Of a DNA stretch of 64,000 nt, positions 1-8,085 are shown one piece after another. This DNA is from Lawsonibacter celer (GTDB taxonomy: Bacteria; Bacillota; Clostridia; Oscillospirales; Oscillospiraceae). The position numbers were made by a program, and so were the translations under genes. The stretch lies in NCBI RefSeq assembly GCF_014281125.1, contig NZ_JACOEA010000001.1:496001-560000 (forward strand). Direction: 5' to 3'. Within the stretch, counting starts at the first letter, position 1. Every line of letters begins with the position of its first letter. Below the pieces are notes generated by a model that was given only the letters and a program-made list of their open reading frames with translations, did no database searches and was not told the DNA's origin.

Positions 1-54
1 GCCGTGGTCACTTTCCCCCTCTCCAAAGTGTCGGCCCAGGAAAAGCAGTCCTAA
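1..54 (+). CDS. C-terminal fragment of a + strand gene
   Basis: Frame 1 is open from the window edge to a TAA at 52-54 and reads AVVTFPLSKVSAQEKQS. A strong inverted repeat follows at once, as expected at a gene end. The piece is too short to assign a function. Confidence 0.4.
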   Translation, partial: AVVTFPLSKVSAQEKQS

Positions 55-69
55 TCGCAGCAACGGAAA

Positions 70-98
70 GTGCGGCGGAGCAATTTGCTCCGCCGCAC
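70..98. terminator. Hairpin between converging genes
   Basis: A perfect 12-bp stem (70-81 with 87-98) has a 5-base loop. On the minus strand it is followed by CTTTCCGTT, so it fits termination of the small minus-strand gene best. It may also end the + strand gene that stops at 54. Confidence 0.6.
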
Positions 99-134
99 TC
101 TGTAATCTGGCCGTAGAACCGCCGGGGACCTGAT

Positions 135-302
135 TCAGCAGCCGCAGCCGTTATTGCAGCCGCAGCCATTGTTGCAGCCACAGCCACAACCGCAGCCGGA
201 ACCACCCCAGCTCCCGCCGCAGCAGCAGCAAATGATGATAATAATCAGAATGATCCACAGGCAGCCGCCGCCGCCAAAGCCACAACCGTTGTTACAACCC
301 AT
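135..302 (-). CDS. Small Gly/Cys-rich protein with one hydrophobic segment (55 aa)
   Basis: The protein starts at an ATG (300-302) with AGGAGG eight bases upstream; a longer in-frame start at 335 has no such site. It begins MGCNNGCGFGGGG, has a hydrophobic stretch WIILIIIII, a CCCC run, and then a tail of repeated GCGC and NNGCGC units. About a quarter of the residues are cysteine. The single membrane-like segment with a Gly/Cys-rich tail recalls the short spore or cell-envelope proteins of Firmicutes, but I cannot place it in a family. Metal binding or cross-linking in the spore coat is possible but only inferred. It stands alone with its own terminator. Confidence 0.65.
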   Translation of the reverse strand: MGCNNGCGFGGGGCLWIILIIIIICCCCGGSWGGSGCGCGCGCNNGCGCNNGCGC

Positions 303-430
303 ATGAAGTACCTCCTGGTTTGAAGTGGAAACCATCTGCAGGTCGGCGGCGTCGCCGCCCTCCTGTCCGGTCTCGTTTTATCCTATGCCGGCCGGTTGGT
401 TTGGTGCAGAATCACGCGCACTCCCAAAAT

Positions 431-464
431 AAAAATCCGGCGCTCTTAAGAGCGCCGGATTTTT
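431..464 (-). terminator. Rho-independent terminator after the SLH gene
   Basis: A perfect 34-base palindrome (17-bp arms) runs from AAAAATCCGGCGC to its complement ending TTTTT. It lies just past the stop of the minus-strand SLH gene. Confidence 0.85.
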
Positions 465-471
465 GTATCAC

Positions 472-1620
472 TTAGCTCATACGGGCCACAGATACACCCG
501 GCATAACGCTGTTCACCTTTGTCGCATCCAAAGCCCCGGAAGCCGTTAATCCAGAGAGCATGGTGCCACCCGCCTTACGCGGAGCGGAAAGGGCAAAATA
601 AGAGGCATAAACCACCTGGGCCCGCAGGAAGGGCGACTGAGAGAACTGTTTTTGCTCCGCCGTGTTGAGCACCCCCAACTCTACACTGCGGCTGACCGCA
701 TTGGACCATGAAAAGTCCGGGCTTGCGCCGCTGTCGCTGTAGCCGAGCGCCCGCAGAAGAAAGGTCATATATTCTCCCGCGGACATCACTGTGCTGGTTC
801 CAAAATACATCTGCCCGGAGGCACTTGTCCCAACTCCCTTGGTATACCCTTTGGCATAGGCATAGGCGGTATAGCGCTCACACCAGGCGGGTGTGTCCAC
901 AAACGGATTTTCTCCTGTGTAGGCCAACGCGGCCGGCTCTTCTCCAATCAGGCGCAGAAACATAACCAGGCCTTCGATCCGTGTGGGCACTGCCTCCAAA
1001 TTATACCCAGAGCCGTATCCGATATCGCTGCCCCGGAACAGACCCATGTCCATGAGCGCCTCGGCCAGAGCGTTGTAATCAGTCGTGCTGCTGGGGGAGA
1101 GCGTAAACGCCCCCTCGGTGCTGATGACCGCCGTGTCTGACGTTACTGTAATGGCAGCCGTGGTATTCTCTGCCACCAGATAGCGATGACGGGCTGACAG
1201 AGCCGTGCCCTGGTCTAAAGTTTGCCCTAATGTCACATCAATGACCGCCCCTGAGGAGGTATAGCCGGCGGATGCGCTTCCTGCCAGCAGCATAACGCCG
1301 GAGCCGGTGCTCAGAGAGATCACATCGCCCCGCTTGTAACGCTGATCTGTCAGCGCCGAGCTGCCGTTTCCTCCCTTCCTCCCTGCCTGGGTGAGATAAG
1401 CGTTATGCTTTGCCTTTAAGTCAGACAGAGCCGTCTGATAAATTCCATCTAATCCGCTGTCAATTTTGTCCTGCGCCTGCTTGATCACTTCCGGGGTATA
1501 GGTTTGCTCCAGATAGTCCAGCGAGATCAGCGGGTCAGAGGCCGACCCGCCAGCTGCGTACACGCCTGCCGATCCAGCGGCGAGCACGGCCGCCAGCAAT
1601 AAAACGACTGCCCTTCTCAT
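472..1620 (-). CDS. Secreted SLH-domain-like protein (382 aa)
   Basis: Residues 1-22 form a clear signal peptide (MRR, hydrophobic core, then AAG). Residues about 25-180 are a Ser/Thr/Gly-rich region of unknown fold. From about 180 to 350 there are degenerate S-layer homology repeats, seen in patterns such as ALMDMGLFRGSD, NPFVDTPAWCERYTAYAYAKGYTKGVG and VELGVLNTAEQ. SLH domains normally tie proteins to pyruvylated secondary cell-wall polymer. The start overlaps the rex stop codon in an ATGA, so the two genes are probably translated together from the rex promoter. Function is unknown; the SLH assignment is good but the repeats are weaker than those at 30929 or 39288. Confidence 0.75.
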   Translation of the reverse strand: MRRAVVLLLAAVLAAGSAGVYAAGGSASDPLISLDYLEQTYTPEVIKQAQDKIDSGLDGIYQTALSDLKAKHNAYLTQAGRKGGNGSSALTDQRYKRGDVISLSTGSGVMLLAGSASAGYTSSGAVIDVTLGQTLDQGTALSARHRYLVAENTTAAITVTSDTAVISTEGAFTLSPSSTTDYNALAEALMDMGLFRGSDIGYGSGYNLEAVPTRIEGLVMFLRLIGEEPAALAYTGENPFVDTPAWCERYTAYAYAKGYTKGVGTSASGQMYFGTSTVMSAGEYMTFLLRALGYSDSGASPDFSWSNAVSRSVELGVLNTAEQKQFSQSPFLRAQVVYASYFALSAPRKAGGTMLSGLTASGALDATKVNSVMPGVSVARMS

Positions 1621-2249
1621 GTCTCCTCCGAAATCATATAGCTCAGTGCCAGCAGGCTGTCGGCAAAATGTACGTCCTCAATAATAACCTCAGGGCTGCT
1701 GACATTCAACTCAATGTTCGTAAAATTCCAGATTCCTTTCACCCCGCCGGTAATCAGGCGCGCAGCAATCTGATTGGCCACCCCGCGCGGCACGGTCAGC
1801 ACACCGATGCTGGTCCGGTGGTCCCGCAGGTAGCTGTCCAGCTGGTCTACGTGGTAAACCGGCACGCCGGAAAGGCTGCAGCCGACCAACTCAGGCGCTA
1901 TATCAAACGCCGCGGAGAGCCTTACGCCGTTCCGATCAAAATGGAAGTTTTCCATCAGCGCCCGCCCCAGATTTCCGGCGCCCAGTATCACTGCGGTATG
2001 TCCCCGATCCATGCCCAAAATATCGGAAATTTCGCCCCGCAGCTTCTCCACATTATAGCCATAGCCCTGCTGGCCGAATTCTCCGAAGCAGGACAAATCC
2101 TGCCTGATCTGGGAAGCGGTCAGGCCCATGGATTCTCCCAAGGCGTTGGAGGAAATTCGTTCTACTCCGGCCAGGTGGAGGTCATTCAAATGCCGGTAAT
2201 AGCGGGGCAGCCGGCGAATTACAGCAGTGGAAACTTTTTGTTTTCTCAT
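1617..2249 (-). CDS. rex: Redox-sensing transcriptional repressor Rex
   Basis: Rex senses the NADH/NAD+ ratio and represses fermentation and respiration genes. The N-terminal winged-helix domain is recognised by VIRRLPRYYRHL, TASQIRQDLSCFG and GYGYNVEKL. The Rossmann domain carries the nucleotide motif ILGAGNLGRAL, then AAFDI and GIWNFTNIELNV, all typical of Rex. Length (210 aa) matches the family. I chose the ATG at 2249 because family members begin close to KVSTAVIRRLP; two upstream in-frame ATGs at 2273 and 2264 have weaker context. A good sigma-A promoter lies at 2288-2316. Rex is translationally coupled to an SLH protein, which is an unusual partner. Confidence 0.95.
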   Translation of the reverse strand: MRKQKVSTAVIRRLPRYYRHLNDLHLAGVERISSNALGESMGLTASQIRQDLSCFGEFGQQGYGYNVEKLRGEISDILGMDRGHTAVILGAGNLGRALMENFHFDRNGVRLSAAFDIAPELVGCSLSGVPVYHVDQLDSYLRDHRTSIGVLTVPRGVANQIAARLITGGVKGIWNFTNIELNVSSPEVIIEDVHFADSLLALSYMISEET

Positions 2250-2287
2250 TATCTCACGCCTCATCCTAAGCACAGACTTTCAAGTTT

Positions 2288-2316
2288 AGTTTAACCGATT
2301 CCGGCCTGGATGTCAA
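2288..2316 (-). promoter_or_regulatory. Sigma-A promoter of rex
   Basis: On the minus strand TTGACA (2311-2316) is followed by a 17-base spacer and TAAACT (2288-2293). The spacing is ideal and the site lies about 40 bases before the rex start. Confidence 0.75.
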
Positions 2317-2373
2317 CGCCGTGCTCCGCGAAATCCCTCCCACCCCCGGGGTAAAATCCTCAACCGGAGCGGA

Positions 2374-2401
2374 ACGGGCCTGATTCCAGCCACATAGAGT
2401 A
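2374..2401 (+). promoter_or_regulatory. Possible sigma-K-type sporulation promoter
   Basis: AC (2374-2375), exactly 17 bases, then CATAGAGTA (2393-2401) fits the late mother-cell consensus AC-N17-CATANNNTA. A ribosome binding site (AGGAGG, 2411-2416) lies just after the predicted start point. No sigma-A promoter is evident here. Confidence 0.45.
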
Positions 2402-2424
2402 GAAGAGAAAAGGAGGAATGTAAT

Positions 2425-2814
2425 TTGGCCTCAAACGGAACCATTCTTACGCGGGTCTATATCTCAAATGCCCAGATTCCAATTCCGGGTGCCACCGTGG
2501 CATTTACCCAGAAACTCCCCGACGGCCGCTACACCCTGCTGGCAACGCGTGTCTCGGATGAAAGCGGAAAAACCGCCCCGGTAGAAGTACAGACTCCCGA
2601 TATGTCCGCCGGATTGGAACCGGGCGGAGCGGTGCCATTTGCCTCGGTGGATATATGGGTAGAAGAGCCCGGCTTTGAAATGCTGCGCATTGAGGATGTA
2701 CAGGTCTTTCCGGACCGGGCCACCATACAGGATTTGGAATTGATCCCCCTCCCGGAGCAGGTCTCCCCCTCGGTGCGCACTGAGATCGTACAGATCACAC
2801 CGCAGAATCTATAG
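2425..2814 (+). CDS. Conserved hypothetical protein, beta-rich, probably sporulation-linked (129 aa)
   Basis: The gene starts at a TTG (2425) with AGGAGG eight bases upstream. The protein has no signal peptide or membrane segment. Its sequence (TRVYISNAQIPIPGATVAF, LLATRVSDESGKT, ASVDIWVEEPGFE) resembles a carboxypeptidase-regulatory or Cna-B-type beta-sandwich with a plug-like loop. It lies 13 bases before the SpoIID-like gene and shares its operon, behind a sigma-K-like promoter. A structural or targeting role in the spore envelope is inferred from context only. Confidence 0.7.
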   Translation: MASNGTILTRVYISNAQIPIPGATVAFTQKLPDGRYTLLATRVSDESGKTAPVEVQTPDMSAGLEPGGAVPFASVDIWVEEPGFEMLRIEDVQVFPDRATIQDLELIPLPEQVSPSVRTEIVQITPQNL

Positions 2815-2827
2815 GGAGGGACTTCAT

Positions 2828-4036
2828 ATGCCGCCCATCGTTACGCCATATATTCCGCAGTACATTACCGTCCATATGGGAACGCCTGACGCCGATGCGG
2901 AAAATGTCACGGTCTCTTTTCCAGACTATATTAAGAATGTGGCCTCCAGTGAAATTTATCCCACCTGGGAGCCATCTGCAATCCGAGCCAATATTCTAGC
3001 CATTATTTCATTTGCACTGAACCGGGTATACACTGAATTCTACCCCAGCCGGGGGTATCCCTTCCAGATTACTGCCAGCACTGCCTATGATCAGAAGTTC
3101 ATCAAAGGGCGAAATGTTTTTGAAAATATAAGCCAAATAGTGGATGAAATTTTTAACACCTACATCCGCCGCACCGGGTTTATAGAACCACTCTCCGCTA
3201 AATTCTGCAACGGCACCACTTCTACCTGCGACGGCCTGTCCCAGTGGGGTAGTCAGGCGCTGGCAGAGCAAGGCTACAATTCCATTCAGATTTTACGCAA
3301 TTATTATGGGGATGACATTGAGCTGGTGACCAATGCGCCGGTTATGAAGGTCCAGATATCCTATCCCGGTACTCCCCTTCGGCGCGGCAGCACCGGGGCA
3401 AGCGTGGTGCAGATGCAGGCGATGCTCAACCGCATCTCCGGAGACTACCCTGCCATCCCCAAGATCTGGCCGGTGGACGGTATATTTGGGGAGAGCACCG
3501 AACAGTCAGTGCGCCGCTTCCAGCAGATTTTCAACCTGACCCCGGATGGGATTGTGGGAAACGCCACCTGGTATAAGATGGTATATCTCTATGTAGGCAT
3601 TCTAGACCTGGCCGAACTGATCAGTCAAGGGCAGACCTTTTACCGAGTCAACTACAATACTCCGGATTCCCTTTCTGAGGGGGACACCGGCGAGGGTGTC
3701 AGAGTGATCCAGTATCTGCTGGCCGTGGTATCCGAATTTTACAACAATATCCCACGTGTCGCTGTAGACGGCGTATTCGGCCCCGCCACGCGCAATGCGG
3801 TCATCGCCCTGCAGCGCCTGGCCGGCCTGTCCGAGACCGGTGTGATGGATGAACCCACTTGGCAGGCACTCTATCGAATCTACGCCGGCATCACAGATGC
3901 TACAGCCGCCTACAGCAACGTCATCCCAGAGGAGTACCGCCCACAGCTCCCGCCCGGTGAGGCTACCAGCTTAACACAATTCCCAGGCCAGACACTTTCT
4001 CTGGGAGACAGTGATACGAGAGGAGGCACCACTTGA
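2828..4036 (+). CDS. SpoIID-like domain protein with two peptidoglycan-binding domains (402 aa)
   Basis: Residues about 20-175 resemble the SpoIID/LytB fold: DYIKNVASSEIYPTWEPSAI and LAIISFALNR match the N-terminal helices, and LSQWGSQALAEQGYNSIQIL followed by RNYYGDDIEL matches the conserved C-terminal motif. SpoIID is a lytic transglycosylase that degrades peptidoglycan during engulfment, but here there is no signal peptide or membrane anchor, and catalytic competence is unproven. Two PG_binding_1 domains follow, each ending in a VDGIFGESTEQSVRRFQ- or VDGVFGPATRNAVIALQ-type motif (about 185-255 and 290-355). The start has GGGAGG eight bases upstream. It is the middle gene of a three-gene operon, probably expressed in the mother cell. 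Confidence 0.8.
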   Translation: MPPIVTPYIPQYITVHMGTPDADAENVTVSFPDYIKNVASSEIYPTWEPSAIRANILAIISFALNRVYTEFYPSRGYPFQITASTAYDQKFIKGRNVFENISQIVDEIFNTYIRRTGFIEPLSAKFCNGTTSTCDGLSQWGSQALAEQGYNSIQILRNYYGDDIELVTNAPVMKVQISYPGTPLRRGSTGASVVQMQAMLNRISGDYPAIPKIWPVDGIFGESTEQSVRRFQQIFNLTPDGIVGNATWYKMVYLYVGILDLAELISQGQTFYRVNYNTPDSLSEGDTGEGVRVIQYLLAVVSEFYNNIPRVAVDGVFGPATRNAVIALQRLAGLSETGVMDEPTWQALYRIYAGITDATAAYSNVIPEEYRPQLPPGEATSLTQFPGQTLSLGDSDTRGGTT

Positions 4037-4599
4037 TGCGGCAGACTGATTTCACCGGAAACCCCGTGCTCAGCCTACAGACCATGCTGCGCACCATCTC
4101 TTTTCGCTACCCGATCATTCCCCGCTTAACCCCGGACGGCCTGTTTGGGGAGCGCACCTTGGAGGCGGTCATGATCTTCCAGAGAGAGTTTTTCCCGCCG
4201 GTTACCGGCCAGGTGAACAACGCTACATGGAACGCCATTGCCGCGCTCTACCGGCAGGTACTTCAGAGCCTGCGTGCTCCACGCCCCGCCACCGGCTTCC
4301 CAAACCGCGACTACACCATTGAGCCTTGGCAGCCCAACGTCCACATCAATATCATTCAATCCATGTTTCAGTCCATGTCCAATATTTTGGAGCAGATCGA
4401 ACCCAATGAGGTAAACGGTGTGCTGGATGAAACCACTCAGCGCAACATCCGCCGCATCCAGCGGCTCAACGGCGCGGAAGAGAGCGGTGTCATGGATATG
4501 GCGGTATGGGATACCCTGTCCCGACTGTACACCATCTTTGTCACCTATGCGCAGACACCTTGGCTGACCCGCCCGGAGTCGCTTCAATCGCCCTCTTAA
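4036..4599 (+). CDS. Peptidoglycan-binding domain protein (187 aa)
   Basis: Two PG_binding_1 domains fill the protein. The first is marked by LTPDGLFGERTLEAVMIFQ and the second by VNGVLDETTQRNIRRIQRLNG. There is no enzyme domain or signal peptide. The ATG at 4036 shares one base with the stop of the SpoIID-like gene, and AGGAGG sits nine bases upstream; a TTG at 4033 would add one residue. The three genes 2425-4599 appear to be one unit ending at a strong terminator. It probably helps place or bind the SpoIID-like partner on spore peptidoglycan; this is inference. Confidence 0.8.
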   Translation: MRQTDFTGNPVLSLQTMLRTISFRYPIIPRLTPDGLFGERTLEAVMIFQREFFPPVTGQVNNATWNAIAALYRQVLQSLRAPRPATGFPNRDYTIEPWQPNVHINIIQSMFQSMSNILEQIEPNEVNGVLDETTQRNIRRIQRLNGAEESGVMDMAVWDTLSRLYTIFVTYAQTPWLTRPESLQSPS

Positions 4600-4600
4600 A

Positions 4601-4638
4601 AGAAAGCCGTCCGGCGGAATTCCGCCGGACGGCTTTCT
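4601..4638. terminator. Bidirectional terminator between the PG-binding operon and the his operon
   Basis: A perfect palindrome with 19-bp arms centres on GGCGGAATTCCGCC, with an A-run on the left and a T-run on the right. It lies between the converging stops at 4599 and 4642. Confidence 0.9.
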
Positions 4639-4641
4639 TTT

Positions 4642-4971
4642 TCAGGACTCGTGATCCACGGTTTTCATCTGTTTCAAATTACCGATCTTTTGACTGCGTC
4701 GGTCCAATTCCGCCAGCACCGCATCCAGGGGGATCGCCTGGTCGGCCATCAGCACCATTAGGTGGTACAGAAGGTCGGAGATCTCTCCCACCGTATCCTC
4801 TGCAATCCCGTTCTTGGCGGCAATGATGGTCTCCGCGCACTCCTCGCCCACCTTTTTCAGGATTTTGTCCAGCCCCTTATCAAAGAGGTAGCAGGTATAG
4901 GAGCCCTCCTGGGGATTACTTCTGCGGTCCAGGACCACCTGATAGAGTTCGCACAGGATGTTATCATTCAT
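4642..4971 (-). CDS. hisE: Phosphoribosyl-ATP pyrophosphatase HisE
   Basis: HisE hydrolyses phosphoribosyl-ATP to phosphoribosyl-AMP and pyrophosphate, the second step of histidine synthesis. The MazG-like helical fold is seen in LYQVVLDRRSNPQEGSYT, KVGEECAETIIAAKN and EISDLLYHLMVLM, which carry the metal-binding acidic residues. At 109 aa the length is normal. The ATG at 4971 overlaps the hisI stop in an ATGA. A longer upstream reading frame exists but lies inside hisI. It is the last gene of the operon, with hisE separate from hisI rather than fused. Confidence 0.95.
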   Translation of the reverse strand: MNDNILCELYQVVLDRRSNPQEGSYTCYLFDKGLDKILKKVGEECAETIIAAKNGIAEDTVGEISDLLYHLMVLMADQAIPLDAVLAELDRRSQKIGNLKQMKTVDHES

Positions 4972-5300
4972 ATTGATTCCTCCCAAATTGGTTGAAAAAA
5001 GCAGCTGCGCCGCCCGGTGTGGCAGGTGGGACCGTCCGGCTTGCAGAGATAGAGCAGCGTGTCCGTGTCGCAGTCGGTCACTACTTTTTTCACATGCAGG
5101 AAGTGGCCGGAACTCTCCCCCTTGTTCCAGAGCTTTTGCCGGCTGCGGCTCCAAAACCAGGCGGTCTTTGTCCGGAGGGTACGCTCCACCGCTTCCCGGT
5201 TGGTAAAGCCCAGCATGAGCACTTCCAGAGTATCTGAATCCTGAATGATCACTGGAATCAGTTCCGCCTTTTGGAACAGCTGCGCCAGATCAAAGTCCAT
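4968..5300 (-). CDS. hisI: Phosphoribosyl-AMP cyclohydrolase HisI
   Basis: HisI opens the adenine ring of phosphoribosyl-AMP, the third step of the pathway. The signatures WFWSRSRQKLWNKGESSGH, DCDTDTLLY and the zinc cysteines in CHTGRRSC are all present. I chose the ATG at 5300 because GAGGTGAG lies just upstream; a GTG at 5309 overlapping the hisF stop would add MRN. Monofunctional size (110 aa) is normal. Confidence 0.95.
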   Translation of the reverse strand: MDFDLAQLFQKAELIPVIIQDSDTLEVLMLGFTNREAVERTLRTKTAWFWSRSRQKLWNKGESSGHFLHVKKVVTDCDTDTLLYLCKPDGPTCHTGRRSCFFQPIWEESI

Positions 5301-5305
5301 ATTTC

Positions 5306-6061
5306 TCACCTCACCGGTATTTTTTTGCTGCGCAGATAATCCTTTACCTGCGGAACCGTCAGCTCTCCGAAATGGAACAGAGAGGCCGCCAAAGCCGCAT
5401 CACAGCCGGTCTCCACAAAGACCTCCTCAAAGTGCTCCAAGCTGCCGCAGCCTCCGGAGGCGATCACCGGGATCCCCACCGCTTCCGTTACCGCTCTGGT
5501 CATGGACAGATCAAAGCCCGCTCTGGTTCCGTCAGCGTCCATGGAGGTGAGAAGAATCTCGCCCGCGCCTAGGCGCTCCCCCTGCCTGACCCACTCCAGC
5601 AGATCTATTCCGGTCGGCTTTCTGCCCCCGGCCACAACCACCTCCCAGGAACCGTCAGTGCGCCTGCGGCCATCCGTTGCTAGGACGACACACTGGGAGC
5701 CAAAGCGCTCCGCCGCGCGGGAGATCAGCGTGGGGTCGGCCACAGCGGCGGAGTTGACGGAAATCTTATCCGCCCCTGCCCGCAGCAGCTGCCGGAAATC
5801 CTCCAGCGTCCGAATGCCGCCCCCCACGGTCAGCGGAACAAACACCTGCTCTGCGGTGCGCGCCACCACATCGGCCACCGTGGCGCGGTTATCGCTGGTG
5901 GCGGTGATATCCAAAAACACAATCTCATCCGCACCCTGGTCGGAGTAAAATCTGGCCAGCTCCACCGGGTCGCCAGCATCCCGGATATTCACAAAATTGA
6001 CGCCCTTTACGACCCGCCCGTCTTTTACATCCAGACACGGAATAATGCGTTTTGCCAACAT
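5306..6061 (-). CDS. hisF: Imidazole glycerol phosphate synthase subunit HisF
   Basis: HisF is the cyclase half of the HisHF glutamine amidotransferase, making imidazole glycerol phosphate and AICAR. The (beta/alpha)8 barrel has [18 protein letters not shown] with the catalytic Asp near residue 11, [15 protein letters not shown], and [15 protein letters not shown] with the second catalytic Asp. Length (251 aa) is normal. It follows hisA after about 80 bases, the only sizeable gap in the operon. Confidence 0.97.
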   Translation of the reverse strand: MLAKRIIPCLDVKDGRVVKGVNFVNIRDAGDPVELARFYSDQGADEIVFLDITATSDNRATVADVVARTAEQVFVPLTVGGGIRTLEDFRQLLRAGADKISVNSAAVADPTLISRAAERFGSQCVVLATDGRRRTDGSWEVVVAGGRKPTGIDLLEWVRQGERLGAGEILLTSMDADGTRAGFDLSMTRAVTEAVGIPVIASGGCGSLEHFEEVFVETGCDAALAASLFHFGELTVPQVKDYLRSKKIPVR

Positions 6062-6140
6062 GAAATTCCCCCCAAGGCACTCCTGCCCGTCTGAGCAGGG
6101 TGCGTGTTCCCGCTATGCCGTCACGGAATTTCCGGAATTT

Positions 6141-6866
6141 TTATTCCTGTGGTCCGGCCTCCCGGACCGCCTGGGCCAGGTCCAGCGTGCCCGCATAATA
6201 GGCCTTGCCGATGATGGCTCCATAAATGCCCATATCCCGCAGGCGCTTCACATCGTCCAGGGTCGTCACCCCGCCGCTGGCCACAAGCTTACAAGAGACC
6301 ACCTTCTGCAGCGCATCCAGCTGGCGGTAGGACGGACCGGAGAGCATGCCATCCGCCGCAATATCTGTAAAGATAATTGTCCTGACGCCTATTTGCTCCA
6401 TATGGGCGGCAAACTCCAGACAGTCCAGCCCGGAATCCTGTTCCCAGCCAGAGGTGCGCACGCTGCCATTCAGGCAGTCAATCCCCACCGAGACCCGATC
6501 CGCGCCGTATTGCTCAAGCGCATAGGCGACCAGATCCGGTCTGGAAACCGCAGCGGAGCCAATGACCATGCGGCTCACCCCGGCACCACCCACGGTGATC
6601 ACGTCCAACTCGTTTTTTATGCCGCCGCCCAGCTCAACCTGGAGGCCGGAGTCCTGGATTACCTCATAGATAAAGGGAAAGTTCTGCCGAATTCCATCCC
6701 GGGCGCCGTCCAAATCTACCATATGCACCCAACTGGCCCCTGCGTCCGCAAATCGCTTTGCTGTCTCCAAAGCGCTGTTGGCCACCTGGTGAACCGTGGC
6801 AAAGTCCCCCTTTTTCAGACGAACGCAGCAGCCGTCCTTCATATCAATCGCCGGTAAAAGTATCAT
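6141..6866 (-). CDS. hisA: ProFAR isomerase HisA
   Basis: HisA catalyses the Amadori isomerisation of ProFAR to PRFAR. The barrel starts LLPAIDMKDGCCVRLKKGD with the catalytic Asp, and has TIIFTDIAADGMLSGPSY with the second acid, plus phosphate-binding GGGIKNE and SGGVTTLDD. The start overlaps the hisH stop in an ATGA. Length (241 aa) is typical. Confidence 0.96.
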   Translation of the reverse strand: MILLPAIDMKDGCCVRLKKGDFATVHQVANSALETAKRFADAGASWVHMVDLDGARDGIRQNFPFIYEVIQDSGLQVELGGGIKNELDVITVGGAGVSRMVIGSAAVSRPDLVAYALEQYGADRVSVGIDCLNGSVRTSGWEQDSGLDCLEFAAHMEQIGVRTIIFTDIAADGMLSGPSYRQLDALQKVVSCKLVASGGVTTLDDVKRLRDMGIYGAIIGKAYYAGTLDLAQAVREAGPQE

Positions 6867-7474
6867 CGGTTCAACTCCCCAAAATTCTTCAAAATCTGCA
6901 GGCCGACTTCACCGCTCTTTTCCGGGTGGAACTGACAGCCGTAGACATTTCCGTGCTGCACCGCCGCCACGATGGACACACCGTAATCCGTGCGTGCAAT
7001 CACATCAGCCTCCTGCTCCGCCACGCCGCAGTAGGAGTGGACGAAGTAGACATAGCACTCCTCGTCCAGCCCACGGAACAGCGGAGAGGCATTTTGCAGG
7101 TGCAGGCTGTTCCACCCGATATGAGGCATCTTTTCTCCGGTTTGAATCCGCCTGACCGCCCCATGGACAAGTCCAAGCCCTTTACAATCCCGTACCTCAT
7201 TCCCACAGTCGAAGAGCAGCTGCATCCCCAGACAGATGCCCAGAACCGGCTTTTTTTGCGCCTGCGCTGTCAACACCTGATCCAGGCCAGGGCCCCGCAG
7301 GCGTTCCGCCGCGTCAGGGAAAGCGCCTACGCCGGGCAGGATGATGGCCTCCGCCCGCTCCAGCTCTGCCGGATCGCTGGTGATACAGGTGGCCAGTCCC
7401 AGATAGCGCATGGCGTTGGTAACGCTCATCAAATTGCCCACTCCGTAATCCACAATTGCTGTAAAGTGATCCAT
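6863..7474 (-). CDS. hisH: Imidazole glycerol phosphate synthase glutaminase subunit HisH
   Basis: HisH supplies ammonia from glutamine to HisF. The class I amidotransferase nucleophile lies in PVLGICLGMQLLFD, and the His/Glu pair in GCQFHPEKSGEVG; the N-terminal IVDYGVGNLMSV is typical. The ATG at 7474 has AGGAG ten bases upstream; a GTG at 7480 that overlaps the hisB stop is an alternative start adding two residues. Confidence 0.95.
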   Translation of the reverse strand: MDHFTAIVDYGVGNLMSVTNAMRYLGLATCITSDPAELERAEAIILPGVGAFPDAAERLRGPGLDQVLTAQAQKKPVLGICLGMQLLFDCGNEVRDCKGLGLVHGAVRRIQTGEKMPHIGWNSLHLQNASPLFRGLDEECYVYFVHSYCGVAEQEADVIARTDYGVSIVAAVQHGNVYGCQFHPEKSGEVGLQILKNFGELNR

Positions 7475-7476
7475 CC

Positions 7477-8085
7477 TCACAGCACTCCTTTGGTGGAGAC
7501 CACGCCATCCCCCTCCACCTTCACCGCGTGTTTGAGCGCCACACCCAGAGATTTAAACAGGGCCTCGGTTATGTGGTGGGCATTATTTCCGTAAAGGGCC
7601 TTCATATGGAGGGTCATCCCGCTGTTGACCGCCAGGGCCCGCATAAACTCTTCGGTCAGGCAGGCGTCGTAATCCCCGATGCGCTCCTGGGGCATGGCCG
7701 CGTCAAAGACCAGGAACGGCCGGTTGGAGAGGTCCAGGGCGGTGAAGCAGAGCGCCTCGTCCATGGGGATATAGGCGGAGGCAAAGCGGCAGACGCCCTT
7801 CCGGTCCCCCAGCGCCTGAGAGATGGCTTGACCCAGGACAATGCCGACGTCCTCCACTGTGTGGTGACCGTCTACATGCAGGTCGCCCTTCGCGGTCAGC
7901 TCCAGACCAAAGCCCCCATAGAAGGCCAGGGCGGTCAGCATATGGTCAAAGAAGCCGATCCCGGTGGACACCTTCACCTCTCCCCCGTCCAGAGACAGGT
8001 TCAGGCTGATCTCCGTCTCCTTGGTCTTGCGGCTGATAATGTATGCCCGCGGCCTTTCGCCCGCTTTTACAATGGGAACCTTCAT
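7477..8085 (-). CDS. hisB: Imidazoleglycerol-phosphate dehydratase HisB
   Basis: This enzyme dehydrates imidazole glycerol phosphate to imidazole acetol phosphate. The duplicated manganese-binding motifs are clear: GFFDHMLTALAFYGG and DLHVDGHHTVEDVGI, then YGNNAHHITEALFKSLG. It is monofunctional, without the histidinol-phosphatase domain found in enterobacteria. The start overlaps the hisD stop. No hisC or histidinol-phosphate phosphatase gene is in the window, so those steps are encoded elsewhere. Confidence 0.96.
   Translation of the reverse strand: MKVPIVKAGERPRAYIISRKTKETEISLNLSLDGGEVKVSTGIGFFDHMLTALAFYGGFGLELTAKGDLHVDGHHTVEDVGIVLGQAISQALGDRKGVCRFASAYIPMDEALCFTALDLSNRPFLVFDAAMPQERIGDYDACLTEEFMRALAVNSGMTLHMKALYGNNAHHITEALFKSLGVALKHAVKVEGDGVVSTKGVL

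Noticed and set aside
8..205. 65-codon Ala-rich minus-strand ORF
   Set aside because: It crosses the hairpin at 70-98 and the 3' part of the Gly/Cys-rich gene in another frame, has low-complexity composition and no RBS.
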